Shown here piece after piece: positions 25,895 through 34,786 of a DNA stretch of 64,000 nucleotides. A program made the position numbers and the translations under genes. This stretch comes from PXAP01 sp046483315. Its GTDB lineage: Bacteria > Bacteroidota > Bacteroidia > Bacteroidales > PUMT01. The notes beneath the pieces were generated by a model. That model saw only the letters and a list, made by a program, of their open reading frames with translations, had not been told where the DNA came from and ran no database searches. Position 1 is the stretch's first letter. The number at the start of each line of letters is the position of its first letter. The DNA lies in NCBI GenBank assembly GCA_046483315.1, contig JAWODJ010000124.1:1-64000 (forward strand), in the 5' to 3' direction.

Positions 25895-26998
25895 CTATAG
25901 TTTTATAAATATCTTCTTCCTGTAAAGAATCCGGACAGGAATAAAAATGATGAAAACATACATCAAAGCAAACATAAGGCTTGCCAGCTCAGGTTCCAGA
26001 CCCGCCCCCGACAATCCTTTTACAAAATACCTGTTAAGCGATTCTCCCATGAAGGGAATCCCGTAAAACAGAGGTGAGAGTATCCCTGCCAGCACATAGG
26101 CAGTTATGGCATTTGCCCCGTAAATAATTCCCAATTCCGTTCCTCTTCTGTAGCCAAGCATATCGATAAAAAAAATTGCAGTCGCAAGGGTCATAGCAGC
26201 CAGTCCGCTGGTGTACAATACAAAAGGACTTGTCCATATATTCTTGTTAACAGGGAAAACCCATCCCCACATCTCGCCCATGATTGTTGAAATAAACCCA
26301 ATGGAAAAGAGCCATATTACAATGTGCTCCTGATTTTTCCCACTTACAATGAGTCTGCCAGCAAGCATACCGGTAATACCAGTTGCTATGGCCGGAAAAG
26401 TGCTCAGTATTCCTTCCGGATCCCAGGTACCCTGCCACATCCTTCCGGGCAAAAGTTGCTGGTCAATCCATGCCGCAAGGTTAAGGCCGGGCTCCAGCAT
26501 CGGTTTTCCTACCCCCGGAACAGGTATCAGAGTCATCGAAAGCCAGTAGGCAATGAGTATTCCTGTACCTGTCCATGCCTGAAATTTCCAGCCGCTGTTG
26601 AGGTAGAGAAAAGCGCAGGCAGCAAACACCAGTGCTATACGCTGCAACACTCCTGCCACCCGGAGGTTCTCAAAATCAAACAGCGGGAATAGGGCCAGAA
26701 AGATGCCAACTGCAAAGATTTTTAAACTCCGGGTTATTATCTTTTTGTACATATCACTTTTTGGCACACCTTCGGCCATCCTTTTATTATACGCCAAAAC
26801 TATTGAAACCCCGACAATGAAAATAAAGAAAGGAAATATCAGGTCGGTCGGTGTAATCCCGTGCCAGTCCGCATGCAAAAGCGGCTGATATACATTATCC
26901 CGGCTGCCCGGGTAATTAACCATTATCATAGCAGCAATTGTGAATCCGCGAAATGCATCAAGGGCTACAAGCCTTCCTGAAAAAAAACCATTAGTCAT
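25895..26998 (-). CDS. NagX-like membrane acyltransferase (DUF5009 / heparan-alpha-glucosaminide N-acetyltransferase type)
   Basis: A polytopic inner-membrane protein of 367 aa with about ten hydrophobic segments. The signature RLVALDAFRGFTIAAMIMVN at residues 9-28 and the HADWHGITPTDLIFPFFIFIVG stretch (conserved His near residue 43, then D-x-I-F-P) are diagnostic of the family that includes human HGSNAT and bacterial NagX. It is thought to handle acetyl transfer to, or transport of, amino-sugar substrates. It is divergent from the GH20 hexosaminidase gene with only 78 bp between, supporting a joint role in amino-sugar glycan use. Confidence 0.82.
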   Translation of the reverse strand: MTNGFFSGRLVALDAFRGFTIAAMIMVNYPGSRDNVYQPLLHADWHGITPTDLIFPFFIFIVGVSIVLAYNKRMAEGVPKSDMYKKIITRSLKIFAVGIFLALFPLFDFENLRVAGVLQRIALVFAACAFLYLNSGWKFQAWTGTGILIAYWLSMTLIPVPGVGKPMLEPGLNLAAWIDQQLLPGRMWQGTWDPEGILSTFPAIATGITGMLAGRLIVSGKNQEHIVIWLFSIGFISTIMGEMWGWVFPVNKNIWTSPFVLYTSGLAAMTLATAIFFIDMLGYRRGTELGIIYGANAITAYVLAGILSPLFYGIPFMGESLNRYFVKGLSGAGLEPELASLMFALMYVFIIFIPVRILYRKKIFIKL

Positions 26999-27062
26999 GA
27001 AATTTATAATTATTGCTATAAAGTAAGAAATAAATTATCTTGCAGAGTAAAAAATAATAATT

Positions 27063-27070
27063 CAAAAATA
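27063..27070 (-). promoter_or_regulatory. Candidate promoter -7 element for the NagX-like gene
   Basis: Minus-strand TATTTTTG (27070-27063) matches TAnnTTTG and lies 65 bp before the start at 26998, overlapping the leader of the divergent GH20 gene. Confidence 0.35.
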
Positions 27071-27076
27071 TCAATT

Positions 27077-29662
27077 ATGACAAGAACAGGAATACTTTTA
27101 ACCGTAATTTTTATGATATTAACACTGACAAATTGCGGGCAACAAATTCCCGAGCCTGCTGACATTGAAGTTAGCTGGGAGCTTATAAGCAACACCCACA
27201 GCGATCAACCCAGGGCTAAAGCTGAGTTTACTATCAAAAACAATTCGGGGTTCAGGTTCACTGAAAATAACTGGGCACTTTATTATAACCAGTCTCCGAG
27301 AAACATAATTTCCACCGACCCGCTGGCACTTGCGGAGGTTGAATGGATAAACGGGGACTGTTTCAGGATAGTGCCCACAGAAGGATTTAAACTGAGAAAA
27401 AACGGGGAGGTAACCATTACCTATGAGGCAAGTGCATGGTGGATCAAAGAATCGGACGCCCCGATGGGACTCTACTTTGTCTTTTATGACAATGATGGTA
27501 ATGAAACAGGTATTATCACCGCAGACAATTATAAGGTAAAGCCTTTTGTGCGCAAAGAACAGATTTCACGGCACAGAAATGACCTTACCCCAGTACCCTC
27601 TCCTGAATGGAGATTTGAAGATAATGAAAAAATGAGCCTGCTTCCCGAGAGTGACCTTAAAAAGGTAATCCCGACTCCTGTCAGCATAAGGACTGCCGGA
27701 GAGCTTGTAAGCTTTACCGAACCTGTTGATATACTTTACCAGGAAGGCCTCGGAAATGAAGCTGACTACCTTGCCGGTTTACTCTCAGGTCTTACCGGAC
27801 AGGGTTTTTATCCGGAAGAGAGTACAGAGGAAAAGCCCAACAGCATCCTTCTCAGAAAAAGAGACTTCAGTGTAAATGGTACTGATAGTGAAGCATACCG
27901 TCTGGATGTAGGAAGTAACCGCAACATAAGAATTGACGGTACGGATAACGCCGGTGTGTTTTATGGCATACAGACCCTTATTGCACTCATGCCTGTTAAT
28001 GTATTTACAGGGACAGCAGATGTGGTAAGAATGGAAGTAATGACCATTGAGGATGCACCCAGGTTCCATTACAGGGGGATACACATTGATGTGGCCCGGA
28101 ACTTCCAGCAAAAGGAACAGATATTGAAAATACTGGACCTGATGGCATTCTACAAAATTAATATTCTTCATCTGCATCTTACCGAAGATGAAGGATGGCG
28201 GATTGAAATACAAGATCTCCCTGAGCTCACCGAGGTCGGTGGACAGAGAGAACATACTACCAAAGATGCCGCCGCACTGCACCCGGCCTACGGATCCGGA
28301 CCCTTCCCTTATGCAGAAGGAACACACGGCAGTGGATATTATACACGTGAAGATTTTATTGAAATTCTAAGGTATGCAAATGCCCGTCATATAAAAGTTA
28401 TTCCTGAAGTAAATCTGCCGGGTCACGCAAGGGCAGCCATAAAAGCCATGGAAGCCCGCTACGAACGCTTCATGTCAGCAGGAGACGAGGAAGCTGCAAA
28501 TGAATACAGGCTTATAGATCCGGAAGAAACTTCCGAATACATATCAGCACAGAGCCTGACCGACAATATTGTTAACGTAGCACGCGAATCCGTTTACCGG
28601 TTTTTCGAAACGGTTGTTGACGGTATCGTTGATATGTATGAAGAGGCAAATGCACCCCTGGAAATCTTCCATACGGGTGGTGATGAGGTTCCCGAGGGAT
28701 CATGGACACAGTCGCCTATGATTGATGAATTGCTTGCGAATATGCCGGGGGTTACGGATCCGAAGAACCTGCAGGCATATTTTTTCAACAGGGCAATAGA
28801 AATTCTGAAAAAAAGAAACCTTAAAATAGCCGGCTGGGAAGAGGTTGCCCTTCTGAGGGAAGAAACCGGTGAATATGTTCCCAACCCTCAATTTGCCGAC
28901 GGAACTGTTATTCCCTATATCTGGAATAGTTTATGGGGCAACCAGGATCTTGGTTACCGCCTGGCAAACATGGGGTATCCCATAGTACAATGTCACGTAT
29001 CCAACTTTTATTTTGACCTTGCCTACAATAAAGACCCGAAGGAGCCCGGTTTATACTGGGCTGGTTTTGTAAACACAAAAGATGCATGGTATTATGCACC
29101 GTTTGATATATTTAAAACAACAGTGAAAACTCCAATGGGAAGGGAAGTGAACATCGAAGAGGAATATGCCGGCATGGAAAGGTTAAAGCCGGTTGCAAAG
29201 CCGGCAATTATGGGATTGCAGGCTCAGTTATGGAGTGAAACAATTATTGGCGGCGATATGCTTGAATACTACATGCTTCCTAAGATGATCGGGTTTGCCG
29301 AAAGCGCATGGACCAACGAGCGTAGTTATGAACGAATTGAAAACAGGAGGCAAAGAGAGGAAGAAGCACAAAGAAAGTGGAACATATTTGCCAATTCACT
29401 GGCACAAAAAGAGCTTCCAAGGCTGTCCGGACTGCATGGTGGATACAATTACCGTCTGCCCCTGCCCGGAGGAGTAATTGAGAATGATACACTTCAAACC
29501 AACACAGAATTTCCCGGTCTGACAATCAGATACACAACAGACGGAGAAGAGCCGTCACGCACATCAACCATATACACTGAACCTGTAGCTGTATCAGGGA
29601 CTGTTAAACTGAAAGCCTTTGACAGGGCAGGCAGATCGAGCAGAACAGTAATCTTAGAATAG
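27077..29662 (+). CDS. beta-N-acetylhexosaminidase lipoprotein (GH20)
   Basis: A surface or periplasmic enzyme of 861 aa that removes terminal GlcNAc/GalNAc. Domains in order: lipoprotein signal ending LTLTNC (residue about 21); a carbohydrate-binding CHB_HEX-like beta domain (about 28-155); the GH20b domain (about 195-325); the GH20 TIM barrel (about 330-770) with the catalytic Asp-Glu pair in FHTGGDEVPEG; and a C-terminal chitobiase-type FN3-like domain (about 790-861, ending LKAFDRAGRSS). The set matches chitobiases of the Serratia type. It is divergent from an NagX-like gene and ends at a strong bidirectional terminator. Confidence 0.93.
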   Translation: MTRTGILLTVIFMILTLTNCGQQIPEPADIEVSWELISNTHSDQPRAKAEFTIKNNSGFRFTENNWALYYNQSPRNIISTDPLALAEVEWINGDCFRIVPTEGFKLRKNGEVTITYEASAWWIKESDAPMGLYFVFYDNDGNETGIITADNYKVKPFVRKEQISRHRNDLTPVPSPEWRFEDNEKMSLLPESDLKKVIPTPVSIRTAGELVSFTEPVDILYQEGLGNEADYLAGLLSGLTGQGFYPEESTEEKPNSILLRKRDFSVNGTDSEAYRLDVGSNRNIRIDGTDNAGVFYGIQTLIALMPVNVFTGTADVVRMEVMTIEDAPRFHYRGIHIDVARNFQQKEQILKILDLMAFYKINILHLHLTEDEGWRIEIQDLPELTEVGGQREHTTKDAAALHPAYGSGPFPYAEGTHGSGYYTREDFIEILRYANARHIKVIPEVNLPGHARAAIKAMEARYERFMSAGDEEAANEYRLIDPEETSEYISAQSLTDNIVNVARESVYRFFETVVDGIVDMYEEANAPLEIFHTGGDEVPEGSWTQSPMIDELLANMPGVTDPKNLQAYFFNRAIEILKKRNLKIAGWEEVALLREETGEYVPNPQFADGTVIPYIWNSLWGNQDLGYRLANMGYPIVQCHVSNFYFDLAYNKDPKEPGLYWAGFVNTKDAWYYAPFDIFKTTVKTPMGREVNIEEEYAGMERLKPVAKPAIMGLQAQLWSETIIGGDMLEYYMLPKMIGFAESAWTNERSYERIENRRQREEEAQRKWNIFANSLAQKELPRLSGLHGGYNYRLPLPGGVIENDTLQTNTEFPGLTIRYTTDGEEPSRTSTIYTEPVAVSGTVKLKAFDRAGRSSRTVILE

Positions 29663-29684
29663 GAATTCAAAAACATTTTACGGT

Positions 29685-29714
29685 AAAAAAGGTGCACCCT
29701 GCTGCACCTTTTTT
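29685..29714. terminator. Bidirectional terminator between GH20 and PF07090 genes
   Basis: A 12-bp perfect stem, AAAAAAGGTGCA (29685-29696) with TGCACCTTTTTT (29703-29714), 6-nt loop. The A/T ends give a T-run on both strands, so it serves both convergent genes. Confidence 0.9.
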
Positions 29715-29717
29715 GCA

Positions 29718-30497
29718 TTAAATTAAAAACTCAACGCACTTCAGCCAGAATTCGTTATAGTGTTTCCAGTAAACGAAATTGCATCCCCAGTGCGGGGCGG
29801 GATCTGACATATAGGCAATAGTCCTTCCCTTTCCAAACTTGCCGGTCGCCAACAGTGGGTCTCCCGTTTCTTTAACCGATAGTATTACCTCACATCCTTT
29901 TCTCGGAAGCACCTGATTATACCCCAGTAGAGGCGGGAATGACTCCAATTCAAGTCCGCCGATCCATTCCTGGTTGTTGTTTCCCGCTTTCGCGGAAAAA
30001 CCTTCGGTATTTTCAACCAGGTCATCACCATTGAGACAGGTAACCGGCAATACTTCGCTGAGTCTTGTCCTCCCCCAGCCTCCTTTTCCAATCTCGCCGG
30101 AAAATGAAAGCCAGCCTCCCAGGAACATCGCCGGTTTTCCATTTTGTACAGCCTCAACTGTAAGTCTTGTCCTGTCAGGAAAAGTAAGCACCCCCTTCCC
30201 CATTTTCTCACGGTTAAAGAAGCCTGGGGCAAGCTGAAAGTTCTTGGCCTCTATATCGCTGAATATTAAAAGGTCGTAATCATCAAGCACCTTCTCATAC
30301 TCACCGGGGCCCATTTTATAAAAATCCCATGCCGGAACCGATTTTACCTGGTGCCGGCCATCTGATTCCATGGCCTTTACCAGCCATTCTCCGTAATTGA
30401 AAATATCAAGGCCCTTATATTCATAATTGAACGGGGATTCTGCAAACGTGGGCCCCATCAGAACCGCCCAGTCCCCAACATAATATATTTTTGCCAT
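29718..30497 (-). CDS. GATase1-like protein (PF07090 type), last gene of the glp run
   Basis: A 259-aa cytoplasmic protein with a class I glutamine-amidotransferase-like fold: MAKIYYVGDWAVLMGP at the N-terminus, YDLLIFSDIEAKNF near residue 75, MFLGGWLSFSGEIGKGGWG near 125, and the closing GRTIAYMSDPAPHWG. The nucleophile elbow lacks Cys (GGWLSF), so it is probably not an amidotransferase; the same is true of the PF07090 family. The frame is open to 30557, but the ATG at 30497 is chosen because homology begins there. It follows glpF by 105 bp on the same strand and ends at the shared terminator, so it may be part of the glycerol operon. Its role there is unknown. Confidence 0.75.
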   Translation of the reverse strand: MAKIYYVGDWAVLMGPTFAESPFNYEYKGLDIFNYGEWLVKAMESDGRHQVKSVPAWDFYKMGPGEYEKVLDDYDLLIFSDIEAKNFQLAPGFFNREKMGKGVLTFPDRTRLTVEAVQNGKPAMFLGGWLSFSGEIGKGGWGRTRLSEVLPVTCLNGDDLVENTEGFSAKAGNNNQEWIGGLELESFPPLLGYNQVLPRKGCEVILSVKETGDPLLATGKFGKGRTIAYMSDPAPHWGCNFVYWKHYNEFWLKCVEFLI

Positions 30498-30602
30498 ATT
30501 AAATTTTTCTTTTAAATGTAATTTTTTTTCCAGCGTGAAATACACATTATCCGTCACTGAATATCAACCTTTAGGTCAAATTATTCCGGATAATCTTTAT
30601 AG

Positions 30603-31343
30603 TCAGACAATTGCCAGGAATGCCATGGCGGCGATAAATGCGCCAATAACCGGGGCCAGCACAGGAACCCATGAGTAGGACCAGTCGCTGCCGCCTTTGT
30701 TTTCCATGGGGTAAATGAAATGGGCAAAGCGGGGACCCAGGTCCCGCGCAGGATTAATGGCGTAACCAGTGGTACCGCCCAGTGACATGCCAATACCAAC
30801 CACAAGCAGTGCAACCGGCAGGGCGCCTATCGAACCCAGACCTATCGGCACATCAGACATGTTAGTTGTGGAAAACGACGGGTCGGTAAAATGGAAGATT
30901 GTGAAAATCAGAACAAATGTGCCCACCACCTCGCAAAAAACATTTGAGGGGTAATTCCTGATTTGCGGACCGGTGCAGAAAACGGCAAGCTTTGTTCCCT
31001 TGTCCGCCGTTATATTGAAATGCTGACGAAAAAAGAAATAGACTATCGTGGCACCGAAAAAGCCTCCCAAAAACTGGGCAATCAGGTACCCCGGGACAAG
31101 AGACCAGCTGAAACTGCCTGCAAAGGCAAAACCCAGGGTAACAGCCGGATTAATGTGTGCACCGGAAACAGGGGCGGCTATAATCACACCCAAAAACACC
31201 CCCAGACCCCATCCAAAAGTAATTACCACCCATCCGGCACCATGACTTTTCGTATCTTTCAATACGGTATTGGCAACAACACCATCTCCCATCAAAACCA
31301 GAACGGCAGTTCCGATAAATTCATATAAATAAACTGGATCCAT
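30603..31343 (-). CDS. glpF: glycerol uptake facilitator (aquaglyceroporin)
   Basis: An MIP-family channel letting glycerol cross the inner membrane. The 246-aa protein has six membrane segments and both half-helix motifs: SGAHINPAVTLGF near residues 60-72 and GYAINPARDLGPRF near 187-200. Asp after the second NPAR and Gly in the preceding region favour an aquaglyceroporin over a strict water channel, and the neighbours glpK and glpD agree. It starts 94 bp after the glpK stop. Confidence 0.93.
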   Translation of the reverse strand: MDPVYLYEFIGTAVLVLMGDGVVANTVLKDTKSHGAGWVVITFGWGLGVFLGVIIAAPVSGAHINPAVTLGFAFAGSFSWSLVPGYLIAQFLGGFFGATIVYFFFRQHFNITADKGTKLAVFCTGPQIRNYPSNVFCEVVGTFVLIFTIFHFTDPSFSTTNMSDVPIGLGSIGALPVALLVVGIGMSLGGTTGYAINPARDLGPRFAHFIYPMENKGGSDWSYSWVPVLAPVIGAFIAAMAFLAIV

Positions 31344-31437
31344 AATAACTGGTAAATTAATTTAAAAGAAATGATTATCTGAAAACAGGGATAAAAATCA
31401 TATGCTGGTTTTTTATAAGGCAGAGCTGAATGGTTTT

Positions 31438-32928
31438 TCAAGAAGACCATGATCCTGCCCTCTTAACGGCATCGGCCCACCTGGCTTTTAATATGCCGGC
31501 AACTGTTTCATCCATGCTGCCGGAAAATTCTTTGTCAACTTTCCACTTCTCCTTCAGCTCATCAATATCATTCCAGAACCCGGTCGCAAGTCCGGCAAGA
31601 TACGCCGCCCCGAGTGCAGTTGTTTCAACAATTTCAGGTCTTATCACGGGAATGCCGAGTATATCGGACTGGAACTGCATAAGAAGGTTATTGGCAACAG
31701 CGCCACCATCAACCCTCAGCTCCTTTATCTTCATTCCGGTATCCTTGTTCATCACATTAAGCACATCCATAGTCTGGTATGCAATTCCCTCAAGTGCAGC
31801 GCGCGCAATATGTCCCCGGTTAGTACCCCTGCTTATTCCCACAATCAGTCCGCGAGCATACTGATCCCAGTATGGCGCCCCCATTCCCGCAAAGGCAGGA
31901 ACAAAAAAGACGTCACCATTATCTTCAACACTTTCTGCAAGTTTTTCTACTTCGGCCGATGAACTGATTATACCCAGTCCGTCACGCAGCCACTGTACTA
32001 CCGCGCCGCCAATAAAAATACTGCCTTCAAGGGCATAAGTTATCTGACTACCTATTTTCCAGGCTATTGTGGAAACCAGGTTGTTTTTTGAAATAAACGG
32101 CTTGTTTCCTGTATTCATAAGGATAAAACAACCGGTTCCGTAAGTATTCTTAACCATCCCCTCATCAATACACATCTGTCCGAACATGGCTGCCTGCTGA
32201 TCGCCGGCAATACCTGCAATGGGGACTTTTGATGCAAAAAACGTGGTATTGCTGTAATCATATACTTCGCTGGAATCCCTTACTTCAGGAAGCATACTGC
32301 GGGGAATGTCCATAAGTTCAAGCAGCTCATCGTCCCATTCCATCGATTTTATATTATACAACATAGTCCTGCTGGCATTGGTAACATCAGTTATATGAGT
32401 ACGTCCCCGGGTAAGTTTCCATACCAGCCAGCTGTCCACCGTACCAAAAGCAAGCTCACCCTTTTCAGCCTTCTTCCTGGCCCCCGGAACATTATCAAGG
32501 ATCCATTTGACCTTGGTCCCGCTGAAATAGGCATCAATTACCAGTCCGCTCTTTTCCCTTATCATATCTGCATGACCCTTTCTCCTTAGCTCATCACAAT
32601 ATCCTGATGTTCGTCTGTCCTGCCATACAATAGCATTGTAAACCGGATTGCCTGTTTTCCTGTCCCATACTATTGCTGTTTCACGCTGATTTGTTATCCC
32701 TATGCCGGCAACAGCTTTACCGTTGATACCGAATTTAGATATAGCTTCAGCCGCAACGGCCACCTGAGATGACCATATCTCATTCGGGTCATGTTCCACC
32801 CATCCCGGTTTTGGAAAGATCTGGGTAAATTCTTTCTGAGCAGCCGAACGAATAGTACCTTTTCTATCAAACAATAGAGCCCGGGAGCTTGTTGTACCCT
32901 GGTCAAGAGCTAGAATATAATTTTCCAT
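31438..32928 (-). CDS. glpK: glycerol kinase
   Basis: Phosphorylates glycerol to glycerol-3-phosphate, trapping it for GlpD. The 496-aa FGGY-family protein begins with YILALDQGTTSSRALLFD, has WEQHDP-like GWVEHDPNEIW near residue 43, the GAVVQWLRDGLGI motif near 300, and the FGGY signature GGGA-like region GELRVDGGAVANNLLMQFQSDILG-type near 405 (motif split here: ELRVDGGAVANN). The length is normal. It lies 63 bp after glpD and 94 bp before glpF on the same strand, forming a glycerol-utilisation operon. Confidence 0.97.
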   Translation of the reverse strand: MENYILALDQGTTSSRALLFDRKGTIRSAAQKEFTQIFPKPGWVEHDPNEIWSSQVAVAAEAISKFGINGKAVAGIGITNQRETAIVWDRKTGNPVYNAIVWQDRRTSGYCDELRRKGHADMIREKSGLVIDAYFSGTKVKWILDNVPGARKKAEKGELAFGTVDSWLVWKLTRGRTHITDVTNASRTMLYNIKSMEWDDELLELMDIPRSMLPEVRDSSEVYDYSNTTFFASKVPIAGIAGDQQAAMFGQMCIDEGMVKNTYGTGCFILMNTGNKPFISKNNLVSTIAWKIGSQITYALEGSIFIGGAVVQWLRDGLGIISSSAEVEKLAESVEDNGDVFFVPAFAGMGAPYWDQYARGLIVGISRGTNRGHIARAALEGIAYQTMDVLNVMNKDTGMKIKELRVDGGAVANNLLMQFQSDILGIPVIRPEIVETTALGAAYLAGLATGFWNDIDELKEKWKVDKEFSGSMDETVAGILKARWADAVKRAGSWSS

Positions 32929-32991
32929 GCTGTGAATTTTTAATTGGCAATATAATATTTTAAGGTTAATTTATACCGGTAAAGATTCAAC

Positions 32992-34563
32992 TCATTCCCG
33001 GAAATAGTTTTCTGTTACCTTCTTATAAGCATTTACCTGATCATTTATCCATTTTTCATCTTTACCCATCTCCCTGGCCATCAGCAAAGCTACTTCAGGG
33101 GCTATCCTGATGCTTTCACGGGCATCCAGCAACTGACATCGTGTGCGCCGGGATAAAACGTCCTCGACAGTCATTGCCATTTCTTCTCTTACAGCCCATA
33201 CAACCTGGGCTTTAATGATCTGCAGGCTTTCACTCAGTGTCTCTCCCATTTCAGGATTATCATTTATCATATCCATCATGGCATCCCTGTCTGCGCCATA
33301 AACATAATAAGGATCATTGTAATCAACTTTTTCCCTGTAGCCCCTTATCTTCATTTTCCTGGTTTCTGTCCTTGTCCCTGTCCAGTTATTTACTTTTTCA
33401 GCCTTTGTAATTATATCTTCGGCCATTCTTCTGAATGTGGTCCATTTTCCCCCGATCATGGTCATTAATCCCGACCTGGAAACAATGATCTTGTGACTTC
33501 TTGATATCTCCCTCGTCTTTTTTTTGCCATTATCATTTTTTACGGCGGCAAGTGGTCTTAACCCTGCAAAAATGCTCAGAATGTCACTTTTGCGGGGAAC
33601 TTTCTTTAAATATTTACCGGTAGTTGACAAAATAAATTCCAGTTCATGATCCAGCGCCACCGGTTCTGGCGAGGGATGTTCAACAGGAGTGTCTGTTGTA
33701 CCAACAACCACCCTGCCATGCCAGGGGACAGCAAACAGCACCCTTCCGTCATCCGTTTTCGGTATCATTATCGCATCGTTGCCGGGCAGGAAAGATTTAT
33801 CTATTACCAGATGGATTCCCTGGCTGGGTCGCATTGTAGGTTTTATTCCGGGCTGGTCCATCTGCAGTATTTCATCGGCAAATACTCCGGTTGCATTAAT
33901 TACTACCCGGCCGGCAATCTCTGAGATTGTACCATCAAGAAGATCTTTTACCCTGACCCCGATGAGTTTTCCGATATTATCCTTCACCAGGCCTTCAACC
34001 GGCATATAATTAACTGCCAGGCCACCCATGTCAGAGGCAGTCTGCAAAACATTGACCGCAAGGCGGGCATCATCAAACTGTCCGTCATGATAGAGCACAC
34101 CTGCTGTCAGTTTATTGTCTGTCAACGAAGGCAAACGTTTAATAACTTCTTTCTTTGATATTCTCCTCGACCTTCCGAGACTGTATCTCCCGGCCATCAG
34201 GTCATAAACTGTTAATCCCGCCGTATACAATATCTCATCAAACAAACTAAATGTTGGTATTATAAAGGACTGGTTCCTTACCAGGTGAGGAGCGTTTTTA
34301 AGTAATAATCCGCGCTCCACACAGGCTTCCCTTACAAGGGCAACATCTCCCTGGGCAAGGTAACGAACTCCGCCGTGGACAAGCTTTGTACTTTTGCTTG
34401 AAGTTGATTTTACAAAATCTGCCTTTTCAAATAATACAGCCGAATAACCCCTGCTTACAGCTTCCAGCAGAATGCCGACACCCGAGGCACCGCCCCCTGC
34501 GATAATAAAATCAAATGGCTTATTAACCTCCTTCAATTTCCCTAACATCAGTTTTCTTCGCAT
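32992..34563 (-). CDS. glpD: FAD-dependent glycerol-3-phosphate dehydrogenase
   Basis: Oxidises glycerol-3-phosphate to dihydroxyacetone phosphate, passing electrons to the quinone pool. The dinucleotide motif FIIAGGGASGVGILLEAVSRG is near the N-terminus, and the characteristic STSSKSTKLVHGGVRYLAQGD motif follows. A C-terminal alpha-helical domain (about residues 390-520) matches the GlpD/GlpA C-terminal family. The frame begins with a TTG at 34575, but the ATG at 34563 (523 aa) is preferred; an ATG at 34548 is also possible. There are no glpB/glpC genes, so a GlpD-type enzyme is favoured. It is divergent from the DeoR-family regulator gene. Confidence 0.93.
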   Translation of the reverse strand: MRRKLMLGKLKEVNKPFDFIIAGGGASGVGILLEAVSRGYSAVLFEKADFVKSTSSKSTKLVHGGVRYLAQGDVALVREACVERGLLLKNAPHLVRNQSFIIPTFSLFDEILYTAGLTVYDLMAGRYSLGRSRRISKKEVIKRLPSLTDNKLTAGVLYHDGQFDDARLAVNVLQTASDMGGLAVNYMPVEGLVKDNIGKLIGVRVKDLLDGTISEIAGRVVINATGVFADEILQMDQPGIKPTMRPSQGIHLVIDKSFLPGNDAIMIPKTDDGRVLFAVPWHGRVVVGTTDTPVEHPSPEPVALDHELEFILSTTGKYLKKVPRKSDILSIFAGLRPLAAVKNDNGKKKTREISRSHKIIVSRSGLMTMIGGKWTTFRRMAEDIITKAEKVNNWTGTRTETRKMKIRGYREKVDYNDPYYVYGADRDAMMDMINDNPEMGETLSESLQIIKAQVVWAVREEMAMTVEDVLSRRTRCQLLDARESIRIAPEVALLMAREMGKDEKWINDQVNAYKKVTENYFRE

Positions 34564-34653
34564 AGTCCCGTACAATATTCATAACATGCATGATTTCGTT
34601 TATTTTCTATTTACATCATAAACTTAACATGCTTATATTATGAGTTTTATTAA

Positions 34654-34676
34654 TAATATTGAGCATAACAATATTA
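34654..34676. promoter_or_regulatory. Candidate GlpR operator between glpD and the DeoR-family regulator
   Basis: A perfect 8-bp inverted repeat, TAATATTG (34654-34661) and CAATATTA (34669-34676), with a 7-nt spacer, about 91 bp from glpD and 65 bp before the regulator promoter -33 box. Position between the divergent regulator and glp genes suggests an operator; the sequence itself is not a known GlpR consensus. Confidence 0.45.
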
Positions 34677-34740
34677 CAATTATACAAATAATCATAGAAT
34701 TATGAAACTTTTCGCAACTTAATTATTTCATATTATTTCA

Positions 34741-34772
34741 TTTGATTTTTAAACAATTTCACTATACTTTTG
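34741..34772 (+). promoter_or_regulatory. Promoter of the DeoR-family regulator gene
   Basis: TTTG at 34741-34744, a 20-nt spacer, then TACTTTTG at 34765-34772: a full match to the Bacteroidota TTTG-N(19-21)-TAnnTTTG promoter. Transcription would start near 34779, just before the ATG at 34787, and excludes the longer open frame that begins inside the promoter. Confidence 0.7.
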
Positions 34773-34786
34773 AAAAAATCAATAGC

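Noticed and set aside
27785..28327. Minus-strand ORF of 180 codons opposite the GH20 gene
   Set aside because: It lies within the catalytic domain of a clear GH20 gene and has an unlikely Cys/His/Tyr-rich composition.
34742..34786. Earlier start of the DeoR-family regulator
   Set aside because: The codons lie inside the TTTG-N20-TACTTTTG promoter.
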